DNA from: Kiloniella sp. EL199
GTDB lineage: Bacteria > Pseudomonadota > Alphaproteobacteria > Kiloniellales > Kiloniellaceae
Assembly: GCF_900313065.1 (NCBI RefSeq)
Contig: NZ_OMPU01000013.1
Coordinates: 186,001 to 250,000 of the forward strand
Length of the DNA: 64,000 nt
Reading direction: 5' to 3'
The notes below the pieces were generated by a model. It saw only the letters and a program-made list of their open reading frames with translations, had not been told where the DNA came from and ran no database searches. Position numbers and translations under genes: made by a program. Each line of letters begins with the position of its first letter. Position 1 is the stretch's first letter. This document shows positions 43,101 through 52,126 of this stretch, piece after piece.

Positions 43101-45010
43101 TCGTGGAAACCTTCGCGCAAGCTGGAAATGGAAATTTCCTGATCACCCGATATCACCATGTTGAAATCGTGCATCCACACGCTTTCGCCGGTTTCCAGAG
43201 AATTAAAGTGATAAGGGATTTCACTGAAAACCTTCAATCCCATGTTTTCCAGCATCGGCAAAACATCAGACAATGGAACCGGATTATCCCGCAAATAAAT
43301 CTTGAATCTGACCTGCTCGGGATCTGCCCCAAGCGGACGGTAAAGATTCATAGCCAGGCCATCACCCTCAAGCGCTTCTTCGGCCCGGGTGATATCAAAA
43401 ACGGCATCGTTTTCGTTAAAATGTTCCTGATAATTTACCGGAAAAGCTGCCCCGAGACGACGCATCGCCCGGATTCCCTGTTCTTCGCCACGATCTTCAA
43501 TCAGAACCCGTTCAAGACGATCCTGCCAAGAGCGACCAGCATCAGCAATACGAGCTTCCAGTTCGCTGACATCCACATCCGGCACCTGACCGCGTGTGGT
43601 TTTAATGATAAAATGGACCCGTGCAAGAACAGTATCTGAGAGATGGGTAAAAAACGCACTCACCTGTCCATTATAAGCTTCGCAAAGGATCGCTCCGATC
43701 TTGCGGCGCAGCGCTGTATCAAAGCGATCACGCGGAATATATGTCAAACAGGAAACAAAGCGTTCAAAAGGATCCTTACGCACAAAAAGCGCAATCCGAC
43801 GGCGTTCTTGTAGATGCAAAATACCGTGAGAGATCGTGGACAGTTCAGCGCTTGAAATCTGGAATAATTCGTCCCGAGGATAGGTATCGAGAATATGTGC
43901 CAGACCTTTGCTGTCATGACTACCAGACTTAAAGCCGGATTTGTCGAGAACCTTCTTTACCTTGTGACGCAGAAGCGGAATATCGCTTGGTGAACGGGCA
44001 TAGGCCGTCGAGGTCAAAAGTCCCGCAAAAAGAATCTCGCCGATTACCTTGCCTTTATCATCAAAGCGCTTCACACCGATCGTATCCAGATGCACCGCAC
44101 GGTGTACTGTCGAGCGGCGGTTCGCTTTTGTGATACGCAATAGAACAGGCTTGGTCATGAAGTCCCGTACTTCTGCGGGTAAAGATCCGAAATCTCTCAA
44201 ACCATCAAAAACATGAACATCAATATCGCGCAAAACGCCCAGCGAATTTGGCAACACCTTCAGAATTGAATTGGTGCCCTCTCCTTCAAATTTGTATTCG
44301 CGGTAGCCAAGAAAGGTAAAGTTATCCTGAGTCATCCACTCCAGAAAAGAAATGGATTCGCTAATTTCAGTTTTGGACAAAGAGGGTGGCGACTTCTTGA
44401 GTTCATTGATAATGTCGCTCATCTTGCCCAGCATTGGCTGCCAATCTTCGACCGCAGCTTTGACGTCTTCGAAAACTTTGGTCAGTTCATGCGCAATCTG
44501 GGTATGACTTTCAGCAACCTGTTCACTAACCTGTATGTGCATCACAGATTCAGTCAGGATACCTTTACCACCCCCATTAGAGTTTATGGCACTCAGTTTA
44601 CCTTTTGCATCACGGATACAACTAAGGACGGGGTGCACGACCAAATGCACCTCAACATCCAGACGCTCCAACGCCGCTGTGACCGAATCAACAAGAAACG
44701 GCATGTCGTCATTAACAACTTCGATGATAGTGTGGGACGATTTCCACCCGTGTTCTTCAGGCCGCGGGTTATAGACCTTTATTTTGGTTTCTCCGGCTTT
44801 GCGCTGCTGCAATTGCCCCCAAAGGGCCAAAGAAGCCCCAAAAAGGTTATCTGCTGTCTCTTCACGCAAATCATCCGGTGGGACATTTTCGTAGAAAGTG
44901 CGTACAAACTGTTCAATCATCTGGGCTTTATCAGCACTTATTTTTTTATGAACCAGCTTGACTACTTTATCAATACATTCAGATGTACTGTCATTGCCAT
45001 GAATGGCCAT
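40175..45010 (-). CDS. gdhB: NAD-specific glutamate dehydrogenase, large 180-kDa type
   Basis: 1,611 residues, matching the L_180 class found in alphaproteobacteria and Pseudomonas. It oxidises glutamate to 2-oxoglutarate and ammonia with NAD for catabolism. ACT-like regulatory domains occupy the N-terminal third. The catalytic core carries LRFGPVARGGLRWSDRREDF and GLVKAQQVKNSVIVPVGSKG (substrate and catalytic lysines), then AIGVGDMSGDVFGNGMLLSD and KVVGEGANLGMTHRARIEFA for nucleotide binding. A long helical C-terminal domain completes it. AGGAAA precedes the ATG. Monocistronic, with its own leader and terminator. It fits a lifestyle that uses amino acids as carbon source. Confidence 0.98.
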   Translation of the reverse strand: MAIHGNDSTSECIDKVVKLVHKKISADKAQMIEQFVRTFYENVPPDDLREETADNLFGASLALWGQLQQRKAGETKIKVYNPRPEEHGWKSSHTIIEVVNDDMPFLVDSVTAALERLDVEVHLVVHPVLSCIRDAKGKLSAINSNGGGKGILTESVMHIQVSEQVAESHTQIAHELTKVFEDVKAAVEDWQPMLGKMSDIINELKKSPPSLSKTEISESISFLEWMTQDNFTFLGYREYKFEGEGTNSILKVLPNSLGVLRDIDVHVFDGLRDFGSLPAEVRDFMTKPVLLRITKANRRSTVHRAVHLDTIGVKRFDDKGKVIGEILFAGLLTSTAYARSPSDIPLLRHKVKKVLDKSGFKSGSHDSKGLAHILDTYPRDELFQISSAELSTISHGILHLQERRRIALFVRKDPFERFVSCLTYIPRDRFDTALRRKIGAILCEAYNGQVSAFFTHLSDTVLARVHFIIKTTRGQVPDVDVSELEARIADAGRSWQDRLERVLIEDRGEEQGIRAMRRLGAAFPVNYQEHFNENDAVFDITRAEEALEGDGLAMNLYRPLGADPEQVRFKIYLRDNPVPLSDVLPMLENMGLKVFSEIPYHFNSLETGESVWMHDFNMVISGDQEISISSLREGFHEAFASVWHGQMENDGFNRLVLVAGLKVREVTVLRAYCKYLLQARIPFSQSYMEQTLANNPDITRMLVDLFLVRFMGKGTERDEQLASDLNKKINDALDNVSNLDEDRIIRRFRNVIECTLRTNFLQKTEEGDFKTYLSFKLNSEKITDLPLPRPYREIFVYSPDIEGVHLRFGPVARGGLRWSDRREDFRTEILGLVKAQQVKNSVIVPVGSKGGFVVKNPPPASDGREAFIDSGIECYKTFIRGLLDLTDNLVAGEIVPPERLVRRDGDDPYLVVAADKGTATFSDIANGVSADYGFWLDDAFASGGSAGYDHKKMGITAKGAWESVKRHFRELGKDIQTEPFTAIGVGDMSGDVFGNGMLLSDQTKLVGAFNHLHIFVDPDPDVAKSFAERKRLFDLPRSSWTDYNEKLISKGGGVFDRSAKSLKISKEMKDLFNISEDELAPNDLLRAILKSEAELLWFGGIGTYVKHSTETNGDAGDRANDALRLNGKELRCKVVGEGANLGMTHRARIEFAQNGGRVNADFLDNSAGVDCSDHEVNIKILLGAVEQDGDMTRKQRDKLLESMTDEVGDLVLRDNYLQSQAISVTANIGGRLLDRIARYMRSLEKQDLLNRAIEFLPDDEMVLERMKQGLGFERPELATLMSYSKISLYDELLSSNLPDDSYMEDTLIDYFPTALRKKFTKQIGEHRLRREIIATAVTNDMINRVGITFVYEVKEKTGMASCDIARAYTIAREVFDMNTLFDMIEGLDNKAPASLQATLLAECGRLIEQGTVWFLRHGAHPLDIRKEVNSYGKEVGTIAAQLEKLLSAENKDLLKSKIAGYKAQGVPADIAKRIAGLRLLTPACDIVRLAHTLKMPVDTVGSTYFSIGERYGFDWLRSAAGRLPSESAWDKLAVTAIVDDLYGHQGELTSRVLEAAGKTDRVEAAIKEWAESKRPLVNRTEQILAELNAAGKPDYAMLAVANRQLKNMVSS

Positions 45011-45789
45011 TATTTTTTCCTCGGACCGCTGTCGCTTTTTAATTATCAGGTTATTGCTCTATTCGACGTCTCCACCCCAGGTCCGCCCTTAAAGGTGGAG
45101 GACAAACCACGTTAACCTATTTCAGAGCCATTGTTAGTAAAAAATACGTCGCCCACAGGATAATTTTCCAATACTTACAGAAGAGTAAAGTTATCCACGA
45201 TATTTTCGCTCATAAGTTTAGGGTACATGCGATAAAACCACCGAACAGACGAGAACAAAAAGAGTCCATTGGCTCTATCTGTTTTTGGTATCGGCCAAAG
45301 TTATTGAAATATTTCGGATTACTAAACAGATTCGCCAAGATTCGACCATGCAATCTCACTTTCAAACATCAAAGCTTTCTCGATAGAGTAACCAGACACA
45401 TTAGTGTTTGAGACACCCCTATGAATATTTTTGTGACACCTTCAGGCCGTAAAATATCCACAATTCTCTCTATCCTTTAAAATCTTTAAAACCAATAGAT
45501 AATGAGCTCCATAGGAAGAAAAACAAACCCGGACAAAGGGGGCAAATAGCGCCTCGAAAAAACCTCTGGGTTTCCTTCCGGGCTCATAAGGTAGGATGAC
45601 ACCTTTGTGACTTGTTCATCTGCGACTTGCATTAAAACATGGGACGGGGTAACTCTATGAATATGTATCGGACAGACACAGCAATATCTGCGCGAATGTA
45701 TACGAGTACGCGAATGACCGGGGACATGAAAATGTCAACGACCATAACAATGCCCGCTTGTTTAAATCTTCGCTACACGAGATCCGATC
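45011..45789. other. Long intergenic stretch upstream of NAD-GDH
   Basis: About 780 bp. A CTCCACC/GGTGGAG stem (45070-45100) lies about 60 bp upstream of the GDH start and may be in its leader. AT-rich sequence follows. A 63-codon frame at 45639-45830 is Met/Thr/Arg-rich, has no Shine-Dalgarno sequence and overlaps the next frame, so it is not called. No repeats or RNA genes were recognised. Confidence 0.5.
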
Positions 45790-46125
45790 ATGAAGAATTC
45801 AGCTCAACCGCAACAATACAGCCTATCTAATTCCTATCGATTTATCAGACTAAGCTTTTCTGCTACGCCGCTGTCAGTCGACACAATCAGAGATAAATTG
45901 TCTTCCAATCAGTACGATGTGCTCGCAGATTTATCTGCATCGGTAAACAAAGACCAATACTGTCTTCTGGTAGAAGCAAAGGTTCATTCTCTTGAACTTA
46001 CGATTCTTAGTAAATGGTTTATGAAAAAGATCAGGCCAAAGTCACTGCACAGCAAACTGGAAAACAAAGCTGGTGACGTTATCGCCGAATGCAAGCTTTA
46101 TTGCGATGGCAATAAAAGTTTTTGA
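45790..46125 (+). CDS. Hypothetical protein
   Basis: 111 residues with no recognised domain. The composition looks protein-like: a beta-rich first half (YRFIRLSFSATPLSVDTIRD and YCLLVEAKVHSLELTILSKW) and a basic tail ending in KLYCDGNKSF. No Shine-Dalgarno sequence is visible. Its 3' end overlaps the convergent secreted-protein gene by 28 bp, which lowers confidence. It could be a small gene of recent origin or a non-coding frame. Confidence 0.4.
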   Translation: MKNSAQPQQYSLSNSYRFIRLSFSATPLSVDTIRDKLSSNQYDVLADLSASVNKDQYCLLVEAKVHSLELTILSKWFMKKIRPKSLHSKLENKAGDVIAECKLYCDGNKSF

Positions 46126-46493
46126 AGCTGTGGATCGCTCAGAATTTTGGGACAATGGCTGTCGAGCATTGCAATGTAGAGGAAGAGATTACCCGATTCA
46201 GCTTTGAGTGCCGCTCGGTCTTCGGGCCTTAAGCCCTGATGACGCACCAGGCGCGCCAAAGGTACCTTTAAAGAATCTGGCGTTTTTTCCAAGGCGAGGT
46301 CCGCAGCACACCCACAGTGATCTTCCATCTTGAGAGCATTTTCAGCCCCTATTCGCTTCCCGAGTTCTGTCACGCAAAAATCAAGTGTTTCTTCGTGACC
46401 AAGATTGTCGAAGGATCTGGCATCATTTGGCACCACAGCAATTATTGTCACAAAAAAACACGCTGATACCCACGAGAATCTGTTCAATCGCAT
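46098..46493 (-). CDS. Small exported protein of unknown function
   Basis: 131 residues. The signal peptide (WVSACFFVTIIAVVPNDARS) is followed by a mostly helical domain with four Cys: FCVTELGKRI, MEDHCGCAADLA and DSHCPKIL. The spacing suggests two disulfides or metal ligation in the periplasm. No family recognised. Its ATG is the base-overlap partner of the upstream DUF2842-like gene stop, so the two form an operon. Confidence 0.7.
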   Translation of the reverse strand: MRLNRFSWVSACFFVTIIAVVPNDARSFDNLGHEETLDFCVTELGKRIGAENALKMEDHCGCAADLALEKTPDSLKVPLARLVRHQGLRPEDRAALKAESGNLFLYIAMLDSHCPKILSDPQLQKLLLPSQ

Positions 46494-46699
46494 TAACTCT
46501 CTTCTCTTTCACGCCGTCGCTTCATCCAGAACATCATCTTGATCACCGGGTAAATCCAGATAAGTCCCACAAAGGGATAGTACAAAAGATGCACAGCCGG
46601 ATGATCCGGAAGCCAGTCTGTTCCAATAGAAATAACCATTGCCGAATAGAGCCCCAGAAAAAAGAAAAAAAATAGATACCCAATAAGGTTTTTAACCAA
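46493..46699 (-). CDS. DUF2842-like small membrane protein
   Basis: 68 residues with two membrane helices (LIGYLFFFFFLGLYSAMVIS and HLLYYPFVGLIWIYPVIKMM) and a basic C-terminus (MKRRREREES). The YY-x(3)-G-x-IW-x-YP pattern in the second helix is what I associate with the alphaproteobacterial DUF2842 family. Its role is unknown. The downstream gene starts at its stop codon. Confidence 0.7.
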   Translation of the reverse strand: MVKNLIGYLFFFFFLGLYSAMVISIGTDWLPDHPAVHLLYYPFVGLIWIYPVIKMMFWMKRRREREES

Positions 46700-46889
46700 A
46701 GCTGTGACTCTTGAACAACAGTTAAGAATTAAAATGGAAGGTAATTTTTATATCCCGCCTCGGAAACAAGAGCCAGCATAAAAAAGTATTGCTGTTAAAG
46801 TTATCATGATGATTCAAGCAAAAAATTTAAGGCATCTTTAACAATAAACATACTATAGTAGTCAATGAGGGGTAGAAAATGAGGATTTC

Positions 46890-47666
46890 ATGAGACTACT
46901 ACGCTCTTTTTGTATTTTATTTCTGCTTTTCAGCACCTCACTTTCCAAAGCTTCAGATTTACAATTCCTCACAGAAAATTATCCCCCTTTCAACTATCTC
47001 GAGAATGATGAGCTAAAGGGAATTGGTGCAGATATTGTCAAAGCTTTGGGAAACAAGCTTGGTATAGAGAAAACCCCCAGAGTTTTACCTTGGAAAAGAG
47101 CCTACAAAACAGCTCTCACCAAGCCCAATACTGGCATTTTTTCAATCAGCCGAACCAAAGACAGAGAAGACCTCTTTCAATGGGTTGGCCCACTCTTTAG
47201 TGTCCGTGACTACATCTTTGTTAAAAGGAATTTTGATTTTACCGGCCAGAATATCTCTGACTTAAAAAAGATACCTAGTATTGGAACACAAGCTGAAGGC
47301 GCTGTTCATAAGGCACTTGAAAAGATGGATTTCAATAATTTAACATTAATCTACCAGGTAAGCAGACAACTGGATCTGTTGTTAACTAATCGAGTATCAG
47401 CTTTACAGGTCTCAGACTTGGCAATGTCCTTTGATCTGCAAAAAAACAGTTTAAGCTTTTCACAGGTAAAACCCATAGCCATCCTCTCTCAAGCTGACCT
47501 TTATCTGGCCTTTTCCAAAAATACGCCTGCGGCGGAAGTTGACAGATGGCAGAAAGCACTTAACGAACTCATTAAAGAAGGCAAACACGCTGCCATACTT
47601 AGCAAACACTTTCCCAGCTTATCGATCTGGGGTCAGGAAACCGGTATTGAAGTGCAAGTTAATTGA
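46890..47666 (+). CDS. Exported solute-binding-family 3 protein
   Basis: 258 residues. A signal peptide (SFCILFLLFSTSLSKA) precedes an SBP_bac_3 fold: LQFLTENYPPFNYLENDELK, GIGADIVKALGNKLGIEKTP, PNTGIFSISRTKDREDLFQW and VDRWQKALNELIKEGKHAAI. No permease or ATPase gene is adjacent, as is common for orphan members of this group in marine proteobacteria. Such orphans may be binding proteins for another transporter, or sensors. Ligand unknown. Confidence 0.9.
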   Translation: MRLLRSFCILFLLFSTSLSKASDLQFLTENYPPFNYLENDELKGIGADIVKALGNKLGIEKTPRVLPWKRAYKTALTKPNTGIFSISRTKDREDLFQWVGPLFSVRDYIFVKRNFDFTGQNISDLKKIPSIGTQAEGAVHKALEKMDFNNLTLIYQVSRQLDLLLTNRVSALQVSDLAMSFDLQKNSLSFSQVKPIAILSQADLYLAFSKNTPAAEVDRWQKALNELIKEGKHAAILSKHFPSLSIWGQETGIEVQVN

Positions 47667-47763
47667 TTAGAAGTGTCCAATAACAACTATCTGGCTCTTC
47701 TTTTCCACAAATGGGAAACAAAATCTAACTAAAATTCTTAAAGGTTTATTTTAAAACGAAAAA

Positions 47764-47781
47764 ACCCGGTCAAGGCCGGGT
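47764..47781. terminator. Bidirectional terminator after tRNA-Gly
   Basis: ACCCGG (47764-47769) and CCGGGT (47776-47781) form the stem. T-runs occur on both sides when read outward (complement of A at 47759-47763; TCTTTTTC at 47781-47788). It fits the minus-strand tRNA best. Confidence 0.85.
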
Positions 47782-47798
47782 CTTTTTCATCCATACAT

Positions 47799-47873
47799 TG
47801 GAGCGGGCGATGAGATTCGAACTCACGACATTCTCGTTGGCAACGAGATGCTCTACCACTGAGCTACGCCCGC
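47799..47873 (-). tRNA. tRNA-Gly(GCC)
   Basis: The minus strand folds into a full cloverleaf: acceptor GCGGGCG/CGCCCGC, D arm GCTC-AGTGGTA-GAGC, anticodon stem TCTCG/CGAGA with loop TTGCCAA (anticodon GCC) and T arm GTGAG-TTCGAAT-CTCAT. Discriminator T and an encoded CCA are at 47799-47802. The 3' CCA is genomic. Confidence 0.98.
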
Positions 47874-48039
47874 GTCTCTGTGTTGGTGGAGGGGTATTTA
47901 CGCCACGAAGTTTGACTTTGCAAGGGCTTTTTTAACAAAAAAACAATCTGCTTTTATCCTTTCTGGTTTCAAAGATAAAAAAAACGAGGCATATCCTTAA
48001 TTATAAACAAAATTTGCACAATCTGGCAGGTAGAAAAAT

Positions 48040-48573
48040 ATGACCAGTAACACTCCTTGCACCCCTGATAATCTTTTTAACAAGCTGACTGAACTTGGAA
48101 TCGAAACCACAACTATTACTCATCCTGCCGTTTATACTGTGGAAGAATCCAAAGAACATTGCAGTGACATCCCCGGCGCCCATACAAAGAACCTCTTTCT
48201 ACGTAATAAAAAAGGACAGATGTGGCTCCTTGTTTGTCATGAAGACAGAAAAATCGACATAAAGTTACTCGCAAAAGCCTTGGGCGCAGGGAAGCTTTCT
48301 TTTGGCAGTGCAGATCGTCTGATGGAATTTCTAGGCATTACCCCTGGATCAGTCTCGCCCTTTACCGCAATTAACGACAAAGATAACGCCGTAAAAGTGA
48401 TTCTCGATTCACAAATGATGAAGCAATCACCAATTAATTCACACCCCCTGACCAATACCATGACGACATCAATTACACCTGAAAATCTAGTGCAGTTTTT
48501 GACAGCAATTGATCACCCGCCAGAAGAGCTGGATATGGATAATTTGTCACAACTTGCCCAAGACGCAACTTGA
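48040..48573 (+). CDS. Prolyl-tRNA-editing protein, PrdX/ProX type
   Basis: 177 residues of the YbaK/INS superfamily. GIETTTITHPAVYTVEESKE, HTKNLFLRNKKGQMWLLVCH and the GKLSFGSADRLMEFLGITPG block with SPFTAINDKDNAVKV are the conserved features; the catalytic lysine is in the HTKNLFL segment. It acts in trans to hydrolyse mis-charged Ala-tRNA(Pro) or a similar product. The short gap to the tRNA-Gly is a neighbourhood coincidence as far as can be seen. Confidence 0.92.
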   Translation: MTSNTPCTPDNLFNKLTELGIETTTITHPAVYTVEESKEHCSDIPGAHTKNLFLRNKKGQMWLLVCHEDRKIDIKLLAKALGAGKLSFGSADRLMEFLGITPGSVSPFTAINDKDNAVKVILDSQMMKQSPINSHPLTNTMTTSITPENLVQFLTAIDHPPEELDMDNLSQLAQDAT

Positions 48574-48742
48574 CCCCTTGCAGTTCAGGTAATTCAACCT
48601 CATCTTTTCAGGTACAAAGACAAATTCTCTGGAATTGAAGCTAAATTGGGGTTGAAGCCTAAGTTTGGAACACCAAACTTCATGTGCTTGCAAAAATTTA
48701 TGTACTTCAGAGATCATTTTTTAAAAGCTCGGATATTGAACT

Positions 48743-49657
48743 ATGGAAGAACTCATCGGCAGCGCCTCAGCACCACAAACTGACCTGATCAAGGACACAA
48801 ATCAGCAAGACTTTGCCAAAGATGTCATGGAAGCTTCTATGACCCAGCCTGTTCTTGTCGATTTCTGGGCACCATGGTGTGGGCCATGCAAACAAATGAT
48901 GCCCGCCATAGAACAAGCCGTTATAGCAGCAAAAGGCGCTGTAAAGCTTGTCAAAGTGAATATAGATGAAAATCAGATGTTGGCATCACAACTGCGCGTT
49001 CAATCTGTACCAATGGTTTACGCGTTTTTCCAGGGACAACCTGTTGACGGTTTTAACGGAGCTCTCCCACCAAGCGAAATCACCAAGTTCATTGACACTG
49101 TCATAAAGAAAACCGGGGGTGTTAAAAGCGACCCACTTGCAGACGCGCTTGAACAAGCAGCAATGGCCCGGGAAAATCAGGACGATATGGCAGCCATGTC
49201 CATCTATAGTCAGATTCTGGAACATGTGCCTGATAATGAGCCTGCTCTTATTGGTATGCTTGAATGTCAAATCAGTGCTAATATGGAAGAAGAAGCTCAG
49301 GCACTGTTTGACCAGGTACCCGACGACATTAAGACCAAGCCCGAATTTTCAGCAATTGTGACCAAACTTGAGCTTGCGGGTCAAAGCCTTGGTAACGAAG
49401 AAATTGTTGCGTTGAAAAACAAAGTTGAGAAAGATCAGACAGATAATCAGTCAAGGTTTGATCTGGCATTGGCACTACAGGCAGAAGGCAGTCACGAAGA
49501 AGCTGCCGACCATCTGTTATACATTATCAAGCATGATCGTGAATGGAATGACGATGCAGCGCGTATTCAGCTTTTGAAATTTTTTGAAGCCTGGGGCATG
49601 ATGGACCCAATGACAATGAAAGCGCGCGGCAAACTATCTTCGTTACTCTTTAGCTAA
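48743..49657 (+). CDS. Thioredoxin-domain protein with TPR-like C-terminus (CnoX/YbbN family)
   Basis: 304 residues. The thioredoxin domain with active-site FWAPWCGPCK (41-50; WCGPC at 45-49) is followed by helical repeats (AALIGMLECQISANMEEEAQ-like and SRFDLALALQAEGSHEEAAD). In E. coli CnoX the first active-site cysteine is lost; here both are present, so the protein could be a redox-active holdase as in Caulobacter. It starts a row with the Lon-N, Trm112 and DUF971 genes, an order often seen in alphaproteobacteria. Confidence 0.93.
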   Translation: MEELIGSASAPQTDLIKDTNQQDFAKDVMEASMTQPVLVDFWAPWCGPCKQMMPAIEQAVIAAKGAVKLVKVNIDENQMLASQLRVQSVPMVYAFFQGQPVDGFNGALPPSEITKFIDTVIKKTGGVKSDPLADALEQAAMARENQDDMAAMSIYSQILEHVPDNEPALIGMLECQISANMEEEAQALFDQVPDDIKTKPEFSAIVTKLELAGQSLGNEEIVALKNKVEKDQTDNQSRFDLALALQAEGSHEEAADHLLYIIKHDREWNDDAARIQLLKFFEAWGMMDPMTMKARGKLSSLLFS

Positions 49658-49733
49658 ACCGATTATTTGCGCGATTATAATAGACTTAAAACAAGGCGGG
49701 TTCCCCTATTAATACAGTCATAAAAGGCATGCT

Positions 49734-50405
49734 ATGACCGGTGGTATCTTCGACCCAAAGTTTAACGAACTTCCGAACGAACTTCCTATTTTCCCATTGG
49801 AAGGCGCGCTGTTACTCCCTGGGGGAACACTTCCGCTCAATATTTTTGAGCCCCGCTATCTTACCATGATTGATCATGCACTGGGGCAAAGCCGATGTAT
49901 CGGCATGATTCAACCAAGCAGCACGTCCAGTCAAGATACCCTGGATGATGACACTGTATCTCTCTATAAAGTTGGATGTCTTGGCAGAATAACATCCTTT
50001 ATGGAAACAGATGACGGACGATACCTCATCTCTCTTCAAGGCTTGATTCGTTACAATATTGCCGAAGAAAAACCCGCTGAGTTTGGCTACAGACGTGTTC
50101 TGCCCGACTACAAGCCTTATCGTCCGGATCTGGAAAATACCGAGCCAGAAGATCTGGATCGCACCCGACTTTTATCGTGTTTGCGTAGCTATTTTGACGT
50201 TAACAATATTGATGCGGACTGGAAGGCAATAGAACACACAAACAATCATCGTTTGGTAAATACTCTTGCGATGATTTGCCCCTTTTCATCCGCAGAAAAG
50301 CAAGCAATATTAGAGGCCTCCACTTTGGTACAACGAGCAGATATCATGGAAACAATTATGGATATGGCCGTTCACCAAAGTAATCAGAATTTTGCCAAAC
50401 AGTAA
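49734..50405 (+). CDS. Lon N-terminal-domain (substrate-binding) protein
   Basis: 223 residues consisting only of the Lon N-domain: LPIFPLEGALLLPGGTLPLN, IFEPRYLTMIDHAL, GCLGRITSFMETDDGRYLIS and LVNTLAMICPFSSAEKQAIL. No AAA+ or protease domain is present. Stand-alone Lon-N proteins are widespread but not well understood; substrate recognition for protein quality control is a common guess. It follows the thioredoxin-TPR gene by 76 bp. Confidence 0.93.
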   Translation: MTGGIFDPKFNELPNELPIFPLEGALLLPGGTLPLNIFEPRYLTMIDHALGQSRCIGMIQPSSTSSQDTLDDDTVSLYKVGCLGRITSFMETDDGRYLISLQGLIRYNIAEEKPAEFGYRRVLPDYKPYRPDLENTEPEDLDRTRLLSCLRSYFDVNNIDADWKAIEHTNNHRLVNTLAMICPFSSAEKQAILEASTLVQRADIMETIMDMAVHQSNQNFAKQ

Positions 50406-50438
50406 AATCGCACTGATGACAGGATAGATCAGTGCACA

Positions 50439-50633
50439 ATGGATATAATTATGAGCAGTGAACCACGCGTCGACAGAAAATTACTCGAAATACTTGTATG
50501 CCCGGAAACCAAGGGTCCATTGGAATATGATGCAGAGAATCAAGAACTGATATCCCGTCAGGCAAAACTCGCTTACCCCATTCGCGATGGCATCCCGGTG
50601 ATGCTGACTGACGAAGCCAGAGCAATTGATTAA
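50439..50633 (+). CDS. Trm112 family protein
   Basis: 64 residues. [17 protein letters not shown], with a zinc-finger-derived core that keeps only one cysteine, and [20 protein letters not shown] are diagnostic of bacterial Trm112/YcaR. Homologues activate methyltransferases in eukaryotes and archaea; in bacteria the partner is uncertain. Either ATG at 50439 or the one at 50451 may be used. Confidence 0.95.
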   Translation: MDIIMSSEPRVDRKLLEILVCPETKGPLEYDAENQELISRQAKLAYPIRDGIPVMLTDEARAID

Positions 50634-50660
50634 ATCAAACAGATTCTGGATAGACCTTTA

Positions 50661-51059
50661 ATGTCAGAGTCAATCGAAGAAGATAACGCGCAGGGTTTTC
50701 ATACCGAACACTGGCCAACGGATCTGAAATACAAATCAGACGAAAGATCTCTTCACATAACTTTTGAAAACGGAATGACCTTTGTCTTGCCTGCTGAGTA
50801 CCTTCGGGTGGAAAGCCCCTCTGCCGAAGTGCAAGGCCATCATCCTAGCCAGAAACAAATCCTTTCCGGGCGTCGTATGGTTGGCATTATTGCCATTGAG
50901 CCCGTTGGCAACTATGCCGTCAAACTAACCTTTGATGACTTGCACGATACAGGGATCTATTCCTGGCAATACCTTTATAAACTTGCAACCGAGCAAGAAA
51001 CCATCTGGCAAAGATATCTGAATGAAATGGAAAAACGGGGTCTTTCAAGAATCCCTTAA
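50661..51059 (+). CDS. DUF971 family protein
   Basis: 132 residues. The domain, also seen at the N-terminus of gamma-butyrobetaine hydroxylase, shows ERSLHITFENGMTFVLPAEY, LRVESPSAEVQGH, PVGNYAVKLTFDDLHDTGIY and SWQYLYKLATEQETIWQRYL. It is the last gene of the thioredoxin/Lon-N/Trm112 row. Homologues have been associated with iron-sulfur protein maturation through ApbC fusions; that link is family knowledge only. Confidence 0.94.
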   Translation: MSESIEEDNAQGFHTEHWPTDLKYKSDERSLHITFENGMTFVLPAEYLRVESPSAEVQGHHPSQKQILSGRRMVGIIAIEPVGNYAVKLTFDDLHDTGIYSWQYLYKLATEQETIWQRYLNEMEKRGLSRIP

Positions 51060-51127
51060 GAACAACTTTTATTTTCTTACTCTCGTATTCACGCCGTGTT
51101 GCCCTCTGTCCATGCCCCGCAGTCTGA

Positions 51128-51826
51128 TTAGTTTTGGGCCTTTATCACAACAACAGATGGCTTGCCATCCAGTTTAGACAAAGAGCTTTGCCAACTTGGC
51201 GGGCAAGGATGTTTTTTAGAATTCTGATTACATGCCCACCCGGTCCGAATACCTTCGAAAGCCTGTTTCATTGCCTCGTTCGTGACCGGTTGCGCACCGA
51301 TTTCAAATTCAGGCACGCGAAAAACATGTTGAATCAAATATAAGGCATTTTGGCCGACTGTTGCCCGAAAAAGAGCCACTTCACCCGTGTTGCGAGTTAA
51401 ATCGCGGGTACAGTTGATCAAACGAAAGCCAGTTGGAAAACCATTAACCTGATCTTTTAGGGGGGGTGTTGCCCCGCTTACTTCACAATTCTGTTTATAA
51501 ATCGCAGCCAGCTCATCCAGAAAACTGACGACATCACCGTCAGCCCATCCCGGAAAAACCTGAACGGTAATCATGTCTTTCCAGTTGTTGACGTCTTGCC
51601 CGGGCGGCAGCCATTCAGCGGTTGTTGATTGGGCCTGTGTATTTCTGGGCAAAGCCTGCCATTGATCAGGTAAAGCCGCAAAAAAAACCTCTCCGTTTCC
51701 GCCTTGGGCAATAACTGAATCACCCGCAGCCTGAGCATTACTCACAGGCATCAAGCCTATGGTCAGAAAAAACAGGCCTGCAAGGATACTTTTGGGCCAT
51801 TTAATTTCGTCTTTTACGAAAGACAC
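51128..51826 (-). CDS. Exported protein of unknown function
   Basis: 232 residues. A signal peptide (SILAGLFFLTIGLMPVSNAQ) is followed by a soluble beta-rich domain: LPDQWQALPRNTQAQSTTAE, MITVQVFPGWADGDVVSFLD, FRLINCTRDLTRNTGEVALF and LYLIQHVFRVPEFEIGAQPV. Four cysteines are present, suggesting disulfides in the periplasm. I cannot assign a family. It reads convergent to the DUF971 gene. Confidence 0.75.
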   Translation of the reverse strand: MSFVKDEIKWPKSILAGLFFLTIGLMPVSNAQAAGDSVIAQGGNGEVFFAALPDQWQALPRNTQAQSTTAEWLPPGQDVNNWKDMITVQVFPGWADGDVVSFLDELAAIYKQNCEVSGATPPLKDQVNGFPTGFRLINCTRDLTRNTGEVALFRATVGQNALYLIQHVFRVPEFEIGAQPVTNEAMKQAFEGIRTGWACNQNSKKHPCPPSWQSSLSKLDGKPSVVVIKAQN

Positions 51827-52126
51827 TGATATCTCTCCAACGCAAACAACTTCTACTCATTCCATCCTAAGCTAGGCCAGCCTATGCCAAGATACATACT
51901 GAACATTTTTGTGAGATATCACATTATATTCTCAAACGTTAGCATAAAGATAACAACCAACTCTGGCGATTTTATGTCATTGGTCCAGAAAGCTTTCCTG
52001 ATGAGTTCTCTGGCAAATTTTCAGTCGAATTTTTTGGCCCAGTTTATTCATCTTTATGACCAAGCATCTGTACCTATGGAAAGCCCAAGCGAATTCATAC
52101 TCATATGAAATTAAAATTAAGCGAAA

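Noticed and set aside
42596-43639. 347-codon open frame antisense to NAD-GDH
   Set aside because: It mirrors the reading frame of a highly conserved enzyme, has no ribosome binding site or family motifs, and is biased by GDH codon usage.
45639-45830. 63-codon frame upstream of the hypothetical gene at 45790
   Set aside because: Met/Thr/Arg-rich, no Shine-Dalgarno sequence, overlaps another frame.
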